Assembly: GCA_031549565.1 (NCBI GenBank)
Contig: JAVBPO010000060.1
Span: 1-44,248, forward strand
DNA: 44,248 nt
Origin: JAVBSX01 sp031549565
GTDB lineage: Bacteria > Planctomycetota > Planctomycetia > Pirellulales > Thermoguttaceae
Direction: 5' to 3'
Shown here: positions 1 through 7,339 of the stretch, piece by piece
How positions within the stretch are numbered: the stretch's first letter is position 1
Layout: every line of letters begins with the position of its first letter
Position numbers and translations under genes: made by a program
Notes under the pieces: generated by a model
Told to the model about the DNA's origin: nothing
Database searches by the model: none
What the model saw: the letters and a program-made list of their open reading frames with translations, nothing else

Positions 1-112
1 GAGAAACCGGCGTCAGCGAGTCGGTTTGGGGGCGTCAAAAGGAGAAAACAGGTCGAAAATCATGAAAATTTCCTCGAAACTCGATTATCGTGCGATTGGA
101 CCCGCTCGTTGA

Positions 113-268
113 CCCGAAAAACGGCATTTCCAGAGGTGCCCTATACTCCTCGGGCCACTCTATCCGACGCACGGGTATTCGCTGTTCCATAATGGAGAAT
201 TGATCTATCGATACGATCCTCCGACGCCGGAAGAAGTCGCGGAGGGAAAAGTCAGGCTCGTCTGTTAG
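113..268 (+). pseudogene. Open stretch without start, probable gene remnant
   Basis: A 51-codon open frame ends at the TAG at 266-268 and reads like a real protein tail (about 30 residues with the core LFHNGELIYRYDPPTPEEVA). It has no ATG or GTG. The same frame upstream starts at an ATG at 62 with an AAGGAG-like sequence before it but is cut by a TGA at 110-112 after 16 codons. This suggests a gene broken by a nonsense or frameshift change, or the end of a gene that begins elsewhere. No family recognised. Its stop overlaps tail to tail with the stop of the minus-strand remnant at 265-426. Confidence 0.25.
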
Positions 269-426
269 TTATCCTGCTGATTTTCGGAAAGCGCCGCTCT
301 TACTGGTTTTTTCAAGAATCGGGGATGTTGCTTCCGAAGAGACGCTATTTCTTCTTTAGTGAACCCTTGGGTTACTGCCTGCGCGAACAGTGCTTCGCAC
401 AGGTCACGGGATCCCCGGTCGCGGCA
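265..426 (-). pseudogene. Start-less open frame, probable frameshifted gene remnant
   Basis: On the minus strand 53 codons are open and end in TAA at 265-267. The last 45 residues look like a genuine protein C-terminus (motif FAQAVTQGFTKEEIASLRKQ, helical and charged). There is no usable start codon in frame; an ATG just upstream at about 446-440 opens a different frame and stops after seven codons, so a single-base frameshift near 424 would join them. The stretch directly follows the stop of the cyclotransferase-like gene on the same strand. It is either a decayed small gene or a chance frame; the family is unknown. Confidence 0.3.
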
Positions 427-445
427 TCAACCGGACCGTATGATT

Positions 446-1330
446 TTATCGCTCTTTCAACCAATCGCCGGACTGGATTGCGGGACCTCTCGGTTTGCCC
501 GCCAATTCGTAAATCCACGCGATTTGAGCGGGGGCGTCGCTCAACCGAACCGGCGTGTATTCCCGGCAGAAGAGCGACCGGGCTTTGTCGGCGGAGTGGT
601 AGCCCTCGATCTGGTCCAACTCCCGCAAAGCCGTCTTCCAGTCGCAGACCCGGATCAGTTCGCCGTAGACCGCGCCCCGCCGCCCAAGTTTGATCCCGGG
701 ATACGAACCGCAATCGTACAACCTGCCCGAAACCATGCCGGGTCGCTCTGAAAGAATCTTGAATTTTTGCATAACGCCATACCGACAATCTCCTTTGCGA
801 AGCGTTCCGTAACAGAAAAACGAATCAACGTGCGGCGTTTCCGTTCGTGCGGCGGCGGCGTCAAGCTGCGTCCCGGAAAAACCGTATTCCCTCAAGCCCG
901 TCCGCACGGCTTCGACGTAATCCGGCTGCGGCTGGACGTAGGAATTTTCACGGTCGCCCGATTTTTCCAACTCCTCGGAGCAGACTTGATAAACGACGAC
1001 GTTAAGTTGTTCACCGTTTTCGGCGAGGACTTGCGTTTCCCGTCGCTGGTAATAGTACGGGGCTCCTTCTTTGCGGTCCAGAGCGTCCCAACCTTCGGAA
1101 GACCGAATCCGAAACACCACGCCCGGCACGCATTTTCCGACCGATGCGACGACATCGAGGACACCGCCGTTACGACTCGGAGATTTGTACGTAAACCCGA
1201 GATCATGATCGGTCAGCCACGCTCGGGAAACGAAATCAAAGACTTCGTTGAACCGAGGGCGGTCGCCTTGGTTCCAATCGGTTTCATTGAGGTTCGACCC
1301 GTAAGCGAAATAGAAATCGGTTGTGTTCAT
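446..1330 (-). CDS. Two-domain gamma-glutamylcyclotransferase-like protein (AIG2/GGACT family)
   Basis: 294-aa protein with two copies of the gamma-glutamylcyclotransferase-like fold. Copy one opens with YFAYGSNL at residues 7-14 and carries the expected acidic motif LDRKEGAPYYY at about 75-85. Copy two opens with FFCYGTLRKGDCRYG near residue 172 and carries LDQIEGY in its second half. In this family the YGS/YGT loop binds the gamma-glutamyl group and the glutamate is the catalytic acid/base, so both copies look competent. Expected reaction: release of 5-oxoproline from gamma-glutamyl peptides or amines; the true substrate is unknown. The ATG is preceded by AAAGGAAA. Upstream on the same strand lies one of three copies of a promoter/leader-like repeat (1380-1437). 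Single-domain members are usually 110-180 aa, so this is a tandem fusion. Confidence 0.85.
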   Translation of the reverse strand: MNTTDFYFAYGSNLNETDWNQGDRPRFNEVFDFVSRAWLTDHDLGFTYKSPSRNGGVLDVVASVGKCVPGVVFRIRSSEGWDALDRKEGAPYYYQRRETQVLAENGEQLNVVVYQVCSEELEKSGDRENSYVQPQPDYVEAVRTGLREYGFSGTQLDAAAARTETPHVDSFFCYGTLRKGDCRYGVMQKFKILSERPGMVSGRLYDCGSYPGIKLGRRGAVYGELIRVCDWKTALRELDQIEGYHSADKARSLFCREYTPVRLSDAPAQIAWIYELAGKPRGPAIQSGDWLKER

Positions 1331-1379
1331 TGGGATTTTTCCTTTCTTGTTCGATTTTGAAATACGATTTATCCGTTTT

Positions 1380-1437
1380 TCCCTCTACCCTGATTTTAAA
1401 TAGATTCTAAATGCAAGTTTGGAGGAAACACCACGAA
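1380..1437 (-). repeat. Copy C of a repeated promoter/leader-like element
   Basis: Read on the minus strand this contains AAACTTGCATTTAGAATC, 12 bases, then GGGTAGAGG. The same arrangement with the same spacing occurs at 1481-1516 and 5951-5986 on the plus strand. It lies 50-107 bases upstream of the cyclotransferase start, in the position of a promoter or 5' leader. Copies C and A face away from each other, giving a divergent arrangement between the two genes. The -10/-35 assignment is unclear. Confidence 0.6.
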
Positions 1438-1467
1438 ATCGCATCAAATTCACACACTTTTCTTGGT

Positions 1468-1545
1468 TTTTCCGCCAAAACTTGCATTTAGAATCAAAAT
1501 ATTTCATGGGTAGAGGAGCAACGCATTTTTTAGCGAGCGAAGTGA
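1468..1545 (+). repeat. Copy A of a repeated promoter/leader-like element
   Basis: Core at 1481-1516: CTTGCATTTAGAATC, 12 bases, GGGTAGAGG. Similarity to the copy at 5940-6018 continues downstream as an acGNAnTTTT...CGAAG..ACCC pattern, so about 75 bases are shared. It lies about 105 bases in front of the Clp N-domain gene. Upstream the T-rich stretch is also similar. Probably a duplicated promoter with leader. Confidence 0.6.
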
Positions 1546-1650
1546 CCCGACAATAATCAGGCAACCCGAAGTGATTGAAATGTTGCGTAATTATCATTCA
1601 TCTTGAATGCTGCCCCTGCAAACATCACATTTTCATACATGTAAAAAACT

Positions 1651-2073
1651 ATGCAATACGAACGATTAACGGAAAGAGCACGAAAGGTCATGGAGCTTGC
1701 CGAAACGGAAGCCAGACGGCTTAAAAACGAATACGTTGGGACGGCGCATATTCTGCTCGGACTCATCAATGAAGAAAATGGTGTTGCCGTAAGGATTTTG
1801 GAAATCATGCACATAGACGCCCATAAAATTCGCCAAGAAGTCGAAAAACTTACCCGAATCGGCGCTGATTCGCCTCCGGTAGGCCGGTTACAACTCACTC
1901 CTCGCGCCAAAAATGTACTAAATTACGCAAGGGAAGAGATGCTTAAGCTTAACTTGAATTATATTTCAACGGATGACCTATTGTTTGGTCTTATCCGAGA
2001 AGAAGAAGGAGTCGCCGGTCATGTATTGAAACTTAACGGTTTGAAATATGAGGAGGTTCGCCGTGAAATGTGA
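1651..2073 (+). CDS. Stand-alone Clp N-terminal domain protein (ClpC-type repeat pair)
   Basis: 140-aa protein made only of the double Clp-N repeat that normally forms the N-terminal domain of ClpC. Repeat one spans about residues 1-65 (RLTERARKVMELAETEARRL, then EYVGTAHILLGLI) and repeat two about 78-140 (TPRAKNVLNYAREEM, then DDLLFGLIREEEGVAG). The protein ends where the ClpC N-domain ends; no AAA+ module follows. In ClpC this domain docks adaptors and some substrates, and in Gram-positives phospho-arginine proteins. A detached copy could act as adaptor, decoy or sensor; that is inference. ATG at 1651 has no clear Shine-Dalgarno. It heads a plus-strand operon with the unknown protein, the ankyrin protein and the SRP M-domain protein. 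Confidence 0.88.
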   Translation: MQYERLTERARKVMELAETEARRLKNEYVGTAHILLGLINEENGVAVRILEIMHIDAHKIRQEVEKLTRIGADSPPVGRLQLTPRAKNVLNYAREEMLKLNLNYISTDDLLFGLIREEEGVAGHVLKLNGLKYEEVRREM

Positions 2074-2113
2074 AACGTGTCCGAACATGAAAGAGATACA
2101 GAGGCGGCTATGA
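2063..2113 (+). CDS. Possible 16-codon overlapping ORF with strong ribosome site
   Basis: GTG at 2063 sits six bases after a perfect AGGAGG (2051-2056) inside the end of the Clp-N gene. It encodes a 16-residue peptide beginning MKCETCPNMKEI, with a CxxC pair, and its TGA (2111-2113) overlaps the ATG (2110) of the next gene as ATGA. The chain Clp-N, mini-ORF, unknown protein would thus be translationally coupled. The AGGAGG also encodes Glu-Glu-Val in Clp-N, so it may be coincidence. The peptide could be a coupling leader, a degraded zinc-ribbon start, or not translated. Confidence 0.35.
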   Translation: MKCETCPNMKEIQRRL

Positions 2114-3318
2114 ATGATGCCGTCAAAAAAAGATTCATGACCCAGCCGCCCAACCTCACGCCTCCGTTTGATCCGAAAAAACTAAAAAATCAAGGAGAAG
2201 TCAAAAAGGACATATACAGCTATATACGCTCGCAAGACGTCGCCGAACATTGCCGTAGCATCGGTAAAACATGGAATACGCTGGAGATAGCGGTGATTAT
2301 CGACCGAAGTAATCATACCATCGCTGAAAAGCACGCGGCTTGGCAGGAGCTGATCGACCATTACCCCGACATGTCTTCGATGCCGAACGCCAGTAAAGTT
2401 CTTTTCGACAGCACCCACAAGGTTATTGCAGCAAGAATGGAATATGAACGGAAAATCATAGAACAGTTCAAAACACCGGGAAACGGTGCGATTTATACTT
2501 ACGGTCCCCATACTTGGGGAACACCGTTCTTTACGACATTTGAAAAGGCATTGGCAGACTTAAATGAGACGTGGTTGAAAAGAGACGATTTGGACAAGTA
2601 TTTTGAAAACAAAGTCGCAAATGAATTGATCGATGGATGGACGCAAAGCGGGATGCCGTATGTTCGCTATGCAAAAACAATCCCGGATGCCGATAAGTAC
2701 AGCATAACTGGCGTTTTTGATTGTGACGGCAATCCATATCAAGTATGGTCTTGGGTTGACGATGATATTCGCGACGAATTATTTCCCGGCGTTACATTCA
2801 ATATGCCGATGGAATTGAATTTTGCCGACCGATTTTTCATTGATATTCCCATTCCGTTTAAGCGGGGCGATCTATTGACATGTGCCGGGCAAACAGCGAA
2901 ATCAAATCTGATAATGAATTGTGCCAATCAATCAACGCCGCGTCAGTATTCCAATGTTTTTGTTCTCGGAAGTTTCATGAGTGAAAATCCTGAACGTCTT
3001 GAAAAGTGTTTGCGAGGAGAGTTCGCGGACGGTGTTGAAATGATCGGCAACGGGATGTTCGTTGACACAGGCGGTCATTTATTCGGAACGGAAGCAGGTT
3101 CTTACGATTGTTTTGAATACTTCAAAGGCAAACTGGAAGGACCGGACCGCCTGCTCCATTACGTCCACCTGTTTATGAACGATAAAATCAGTCTCCCCGC
3201 TCTTCTCGGCATGGAACGGAGAATCATCGCGGAAGAATCGGCACGCACTAATATCAACACGAGCGGTCACGGCTGTTATCTCCCGGACCAACTTGTTTAC
3301 GAATACTACGGAAATTGA
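2110..3318 (+). CDS. Uncharacterised 402-aa protein
   Basis: No domain of known function recognised. Residues about 25-75 contain IRSQDVAEHCRSIGKTWNTLE followed by AEKHAAWQELIDHYPDM. From memory this resembles an unnamed protein family frequent in gut Firmicutes, where an 'I-S-x-V-A-x-H-C-R' segment precedes a similar helical stretch; not verified. No signal peptide or membrane helix; it looks cytosolic and globular, acidic, rich in aromatic residues. ATG at 2110 is preferred over a GTG at 2077 in the same frame because it overlaps the stop of the mini-ORF (ATGA). Its stop overlaps an in-frame TTG of the ankyrin gene and lies 9 bases before that gene's ATG, so the two are co-transcribed. Codon use is more AT-rich than in genes right of 14 kb, consistent with transfer. 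Confidence 0.8.
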   Translation: MNDAVKKRFMTQPPNLTPPFDPKKLKNQGEVKKDIYSYIRSQDVAEHCRSIGKTWNTLEIAVIIDRSNHTIAEKHAAWQELIDHYPDMSSMPNASKVLFDSTHKVIAARMEYERKIIEQFKTPGNGAIYTYGPHTWGTPFFTTFEKALADLNETWLKRDDLDKYFENKVANELIDGWTQSGMPYVRYAKTIPDADKYSITGVFDCDGNPYQVWSWVDDDIRDELFPGVTFNMPMELNFADRFFIDIPIPFKRGDLLTCAGQTAKSNLIMNCANQSTPRQYSNVFVLGSFMSENPERLEKCLRGEFADGVEMIGNGMFVDTGGHLFGTEAGSYDCFEYFKGKLEGPDRLLHYVHLFMNDKISLPALLGMERRIIAEESARTNINTSGHGCYLPDQLVYEYYGN

Positions 3319-3326
3319 GCAATCCC

Positions 3327-5402
3327 ATGCACGACGGCGATAAAAACGAAAACTGCGTCCCCAATCGAAAACACCCTCTCAACATCGCGGCGGAATCTGG
3401 AAATGTTGCGAAGTTGGTAGAGTTGCTCGACGAAGGCGCCGACATCGAAACTCGCGATCCGTCCGGCAAGACCGCGATCTTTTTCGCCGTAGGAAGCAAT
3501 CAACTCAAAGCCGTAAGGTTTCTGCTCGAAAAAGGCGCGAATGTCAATGCACAAGACGACGCGGGTAAAACCCCTTTGCACGTCGCGGCGAAAAAATGTT
3601 TGCCGCGAATGGTCGCTCTGCTTCTCGAAGCGGGTGCGGATATCAAATTGAAAACAAAAAAAGGAAACACGGCGCTTATTGACCTGAAAGACGTTTGGTC
3701 AAAAGACGTGAACGACGGGTATGAAACTTATATTTTGTTGCGCAATGAGTGGGATAATCAAATCAATCGCACCGATCTTTCGTCCCTCAAGGACGCGGAT
3801 ATCGACAGCTACGGCTGGATACGATTTTATCATGCCCTTGAAACGGACGATGCGGCAACGGTAAAGATATTGATTGACCGGGGATTGGATATCAACGAGA
3901 GAATGATGCGTCAAAGTGAAACGCTGTTGCATATTGTCGCAAGCAGAAAATGTCCGAAAATTACTACCGTTCTCCTTGAAGCCGGAGTCGATGTAAACGC
4001 AAAAGACAGCAAAGAAAAGACGCCGTTGCATTTGGCGGCTTTGCATCATTCTCCGTCTCTCGCCGTTCTTCTTCGAGCCGGAGCAAACGTCGATGCTATG
4101 GATGGTAAAGCCGATACTCCTTTGCATTATGCGGTTCGAAAATCTTCGGACTGTGGGTTCGCCGCGTTTCTCAATGAAAATGCGGCCATTGATATCGTGG
4201 AGCGCGAGGCTCACGCAAAACGCACTACTGAGAGTATCGTCGCTCTCATTGAAGCGGGCGCGACCGTCGATTCCGTGAATTATCGCGGTCGCACTCCGCT
4301 TTTTGAAGCCGTTTATTGGAGCAATAAAGCTGCCGTGAAAATGTTGATCGAAAAAGGCGCCGATGTCAATTTCCCCGTCGACTTCGCTCACGGCGTTTTG
4401 AATGAAGCAACGAAAGGCGAAACTCCGCTTCACACGGCGGCACAGCGAGCGAGTCTCGAAATCATGGCGATATTGCTCGAAGCGGGAGGCGTCATTGAAG
4501 CACAAACCGAGCTTGGGAAGAAGAAGCCGATTGCTTACGCCATACGCAAAAGACGAATGGAAATGGTCGAATATTTGATGAAACGCGGAGCCGAATCGCC
4601 CGATCTCATCGATTACACCAGCCCGAATAATGCTTGGGCCAAAGCCGAACAATGGTACAAAGGAGTTTTGAAATCAGACACATCGCAGGATAAACCCGAC
4701 GAGAAGGAAAGACTTTGTCGCGTTGTTCGGCAAAGAGAGGAGAATACGTTGTCGATCTTGCTCCGGAAACGCAAAACGAATATCAACGCACCGGACAAAC
4801 ACGGCTACGCGGCGATCCACTGGGCGGCGTTGGAGGGAAACATCGAGATGCTCAAGGCGTTGCTGGACGCCGGAGCCGACTTGGAATCGCGGACCGAGAA
4901 GGGGTGCTTTCCGTTGTATTTTTCCACTTGGCGATACATGTTGAACAAAAAACGGAAAGCGAAAAGCCTTCCCATTGAAAGGGAGGCGACGTTGGACGCG
5001 ATGCGGTTCCTGATCGAACGAGGTGCGAACGTCAACGCCGTCAATCAGTTCGGTTGCGCATTGCTTCACACGGCGGCCATGAATGGCGAAATCGAGATCA
5101 TGGCGGCATTGCTCGACAACGGAGCCGACATTGAATTAGGGGACAATTTGGACAGGACGCCGTTGTTTCATGCCGTACTTGCACAGTCGCGTAGTTTGGA
5201 AGGCGTCAAATTTCTGATCGACCACGGTGCGAAAATCAATGTCCGTGACAAGGAGTACGGCCGTACCCCGCTCCACTGGGCTGCCGTCCGCCGGGCTATT
5301 AAGATTGCGAATTATTTGATCGGCGTCGGAGGCACCCCAATTTTACGCGACAACAACGGTAGGACGGTGCTCGATTATATGTGGCATTATCAAACCCGAT
5401 AA
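3327..5402 (+). CDS. Ankyrin-repeat protein
   Basis: 691-aa protein consisting of about 15-16 ankyrin repeats, with the consensus seen many times (for example GKTPLHVAAKK, LLEAGADIKLKT, GRTPLHWAAVRR). Insertions without clear repeats occur near residues 115-160 and 415-470. No signal peptide or membrane helix, so cytosolic. Ankyrin repeats bind proteins; they give no reaction by themselves. ATG 3327 is chosen; a TTG at 3315 overlapping the upstream stop (TTGA) is the alternative and adds four residues. The gene lies between the uncharacterised 402-aa protein and, 19 bases downstream, the SRP M-domain protein. In polymorphic toxin loci ankyrin proteins can be immunity factors, but no toxin domain is recognised here. 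Confidence 0.9.
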   Translation: MHDGDKNENCVPNRKHPLNIAAESGNVAKLVELLDEGADIETRDPSGKTAIFFAVGSNQLKAVRFLLEKGANVNAQDDAGKTPLHVAAKKCLPRMVALLLEAGADIKLKTKKGNTALIDLKDVWSKDVNDGYETYILLRNEWDNQINRTDLSSLKDADIDSYGWIRFYHALETDDAATVKILIDRGLDINERMMRQSETLLHIVASRKCPKITTVLLEAGVDVNAKDSKEKTPLHLAALHHSPSLAVLLRAGANVDAMDGKADTPLHYAVRKSSDCGFAAFLNENAAIDIVEREAHAKRTTESIVALIEAGATVDSVNYRGRTPLFEAVYWSNKAAVKMLIEKGADVNFPVDFAHGVLNEATKGETPLHTAAQRASLEIMAILLEAGGVIEAQTELGKKKPIAYAIRKRRMEMVEYLMKRGAESPDLIDYTSPNNAWAKAEQWYKGVLKSDTSQDKPDEKERLCRVVRQREENTLSILLRKRKTNINAPDKHGYAAIHWAALEGNIEMLKALLDAGADLESRTEKGCFPLYFSTWRYMLNKKRKAKSLPIEREATLDAMRFLIERGANVNAVNQFGCALLHTAAMNGEIEIMAALLDNGADIELGDNLDRTPLFHAVLAQSRSLEGVKFLIDHGAKINVRDKEYGRTPLHWAAVRRAIKIANYLIGVGGTPILRDNNGRTVLDYMWHYQTR

Positions 5403-5421
5403 ATTATGAATCGATAATATC

Positions 5422-5889
5422 ATGAAACATTCCGCGAAAGAACAAGGTGAGCCGACGACCCCCGAGAGAGGATTTTTCACGCTGGACGATTTTCGTGCCC
5501 AGATGCGGCAGGGGAGCCGACTCGGCTCGATCTGGAAGATCATGAGCTTCATTCCCGGAATGGAAAAAATCGCCCAACTGATGGGGGATACGAACGCTGA
5601 CCCCGACACCGAATTGCGCCATGTCGCCGGGATCATCGATTCAATGACGCTGGACGAACGTCGTAATCCGACGATCATCACACCAAGCCGACGCCGTCGC
5701 ATCGCATCCGGGGCGGGAGTCGAGCCGCAAGAGATTTCCAATCTCGTCAAATCGTTTCTGCCGCTTGTTGAAATGATAAAAACGATGGGGTCGATGAGTA
5801 TGCGTGACCGTATCAAAGCGCTGAATTCGATGACTTTGCACGACCGCAAGAAAACAACGCGAAGTGAGTGGGAAAAATGGAAGGAATAG
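5422..5889 (+). CDS. Stand-alone SRP54/Ffh M-domain protein
   Basis: 155-aa protein matching only the C-terminal M domain of the signal recognition particle GTPase Ffh. Visible in order: the entry helix FFTLDDFRAQMRQ (residues 18-30), LGSIWKIMSFIPGMEKI (34-50) forming part of the signal-peptide groove, the IIDSMTLDERRNPTII segment (73-88), and the RNA-binding SRRRRIASGAGVEPQEI motif (90-106). The N and G domains are absent; the first 17 residues are unlike Ffh. In Ffh this domain binds 4.5S RNA and signal sequences. The RNA-binding arginines and Gly-x-Gly are intact, which argues against simple decay. No clear Shine-Dalgarno. It is the last gene of the Clp-N/ankyrin operon. It may be a functional orphan, an SRP decoy, or a recent partial duplicate of ffh. 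Confidence 0.85.
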   Translation: MKHSAKEQGEPTTPERGFFTLDDFRAQMRQGSRLGSIWKIMSFIPGMEKIAQLMGDTNADPDTELRHVAGIIDSMTLDERRNPTIITPSRRRRIASGAGVEPQEISNLVKSFLPLVEMIKTMGSMSMRDRIKALNSMTLHDRKKTTRSEWEKWKE

Positions 5890-5939
5890 TGTTCGTCATT
5901 TTCAGCGAATCGTTTGGAATCCCAGGTGTTTTTCGTGAA

Positions 5940-6018
5940 TTTTCGCGAAAACTAGCATTTAGAATCAAACTAATTCATGGGTAGAGGAACACGTACTTTT
6001 CAACGGACGAAGGAACCC
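5940..6018 (+). repeat. Copy B of a repeated promoter/leader-like element
   Basis: Core at about 5951-5986: CTAGCATTTAGAATC, 12 bases, GGGTAGAGG, followed by a stretch similar to the copy at 1468-1545. It ends directly in the ribosome site (AAGGAA) of the small gene at 6023, so the element is a promoter plus 5' leader. This copy supplies the small acidic protein and perhaps rmuC downstream. Confidence 0.6.
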
Positions 6019-6022
6019 AGCG

Positions 6023-6217
6023 ATGATCGACGAACGCAGGCTCAAACATCCCCGGCATCGTCGTTTTGATCCCAATAAGGACGAAGAGGGCGACCCGGAG
6101 GAATACGAATATGCCGAACTCGAATTATTCGGGGTCAAGATCAAAAAGACCGATCCGCCGTCGTCGTGTCCGTACAACGAACAAGGAGAGTACGTGCCCC
6201 GCAACCAACGGCAATGA
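6023..6217 (+). CDS. Small acidic hypothetical protein
   Basis: 64-aa, strongly charged protein with an acidic centre (DEEGDPEEYEYAELELFG) between basic ends. No family recognised, no membrane segment or signal peptide. The ATG follows AAGGAA at good distance and the gene begins right behind a copy of the repeated promoter/leader element, which supports it being expressed. It lies 64 bases ahead of rmuC on the same strand. Confidence 0.6.
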   Translation: MIDERRLKHPRHRRFDPNKDEEGDPEEYEYAELELFGVKIKKTDPPSSCPYNEQGEYVPRNQRQ

Positions 6218-6281
6218 AAAACCGTTGGGCAACGTTCGCCGTTAATCAACACCACACCTCACTAAACCGAAGGAGAAAACC

Positions 6282-7265
6282 ATGCAGTCGCTACTGATCG
6301 TCGTTATAATTGCCCTGATTATCGTTGCTTCTTTACAAATCGCAGCCGTCGTCCTCCAATGGATGCAAAATTCCCAACGTCGGGAAATCGACGAAAAACA
6401 ACAGGAAATTTACGAAGGACTCGGAATCATCAACAGCGTGACCGACGACGTGAAGCGTTTCAAACGGCTGTTTGAAAATTCGCAAGCCAAGGGCGCTCTC
6501 GGGGAATTCGTGCTCAAATCGATCCTCGAACAGTTTTTGATACCCGGCCAATACGACTGCCAAGCCCAAATCAAGCGAGGGTCCGAACGAGTCGATTTCG
6601 CCATCAAAATTCCGAGCAACGAAGACGTGAACAAATACGTTTATTTGCCCGTCGATTCCAAGTTCACGCTGGCTGCTTATATGGACTTGATGGACGGTTA
6701 CGACCTTGACGCCGCCCAAGATGCCGATTCGCTCAAACTCCTGATCGCCCAACGTGAGAACGCACTGAAAGCCAACATCAAGGCCGAGGCGGGAAAGATC
6801 AAGAGCAAGTACGTTTTTCCGCCCGCGACAACCGCTTTCGCGATTCTGTTTCTTCCGAACGATAAGATGTTCGTCGAGGTCTTGAATATCAAGGGGCTCT
6901 TTGAAGAAGTGTACGATAAGCACGGAGTACTGATCGCGGGTCCGAGTACGTTGGGAGCGTTTTTGAGCAGCTTGCGAATGGGATTCAAACATATCGCGTT
7001 GGACAAAAGATCATCGGATTTTCTGAAACTGTTCGAGAAAATCAAAAAAAGAATCGAAGACTTCGACACGGCTTTGGGAGGGGTTCACAGCAATCTTCAG
7101 TCGTCTTTGAACAGAATCGAAGAAGCCGAAAAAGAGGTTCACAAATTCAAAAAGGCCTTGGGGAACCTCGAAAAGGTGGAGTACGACGGACCGCTCGTCA
7201 ACGACGCAACTCACGAGTCGATCAATTTAACCGAAGATTCGCAACAGATCATCGCTGGGGTGTGA
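6282..7265 (+). CDS. rmuC: RmuC-family DNA recombination protein
   Basis: 327-aa RmuC homologue. Residues 4-25 are a membrane helix (LLIVVIIALIIVASLQIAAV), followed by a coiled-coil stretch to about 65. The conserved nuclease-like core runs from about 66 to 270 with KGALGEFVLKSILEQ, then ERVDFAIKIP, then VYLPVDSKF (the D and K of a PD-(D/E)XK-like core) and FAILFLPNDKMFVEVL. A second coiled coil ends the protein. RmuC is known to limit inversions between short repeats in E. coli and is anchored to the inner membrane; it has also been proposed to act against foreign DNA. E. coli RmuC is longer (about 475 aa). ATG preceded by GAAGGAGA. Followed by two GYF_2 membrane proteins on the same strand. 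Confidence 0.9.
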   Translation: MQSLLIVVIIALIIVASLQIAAVVLQWMQNSQRREIDEKQQEIYEGLGIINSVTDDVKRFKRLFENSQAKGALGEFVLKSILEQFLIPGQYDCQAQIKRGSERVDFAIKIPSNEDVNKYVYLPVDSKFTLAAYMDLMDGYDLDAAQDADSLKLLIAQRENALKANIKAEAGKIKSKYVFPPATTAFAILFLPNDKMFVEVLNIKGLFEEVYDKHGVLIAGPSTLGAFLSSLRMGFKHIALDKRSSDFLKLFEKIKKRIEDFDTALGGVHSNLQSSLNRIEEAEKEVHKFKKALGNLEKVEYDGPLVNDATHESINLTEDSQQIIAGV

Positions 7266-7339
7266 CGAATTTTCGTTTCCGCCGGAGCGGCGGGAGCGCC
7301 GATACGATCAAACAATCGTTTTACTAAGGAGTTCTAACA

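Noticed and set aside
24..112. Selenocysteine or other recoding of the TGA at 110
   Set aside because: No selenocysteine insertion hairpin was recognised after the codon and the flanking peptide matches no selenoprotein; nonsense decay is simpler.
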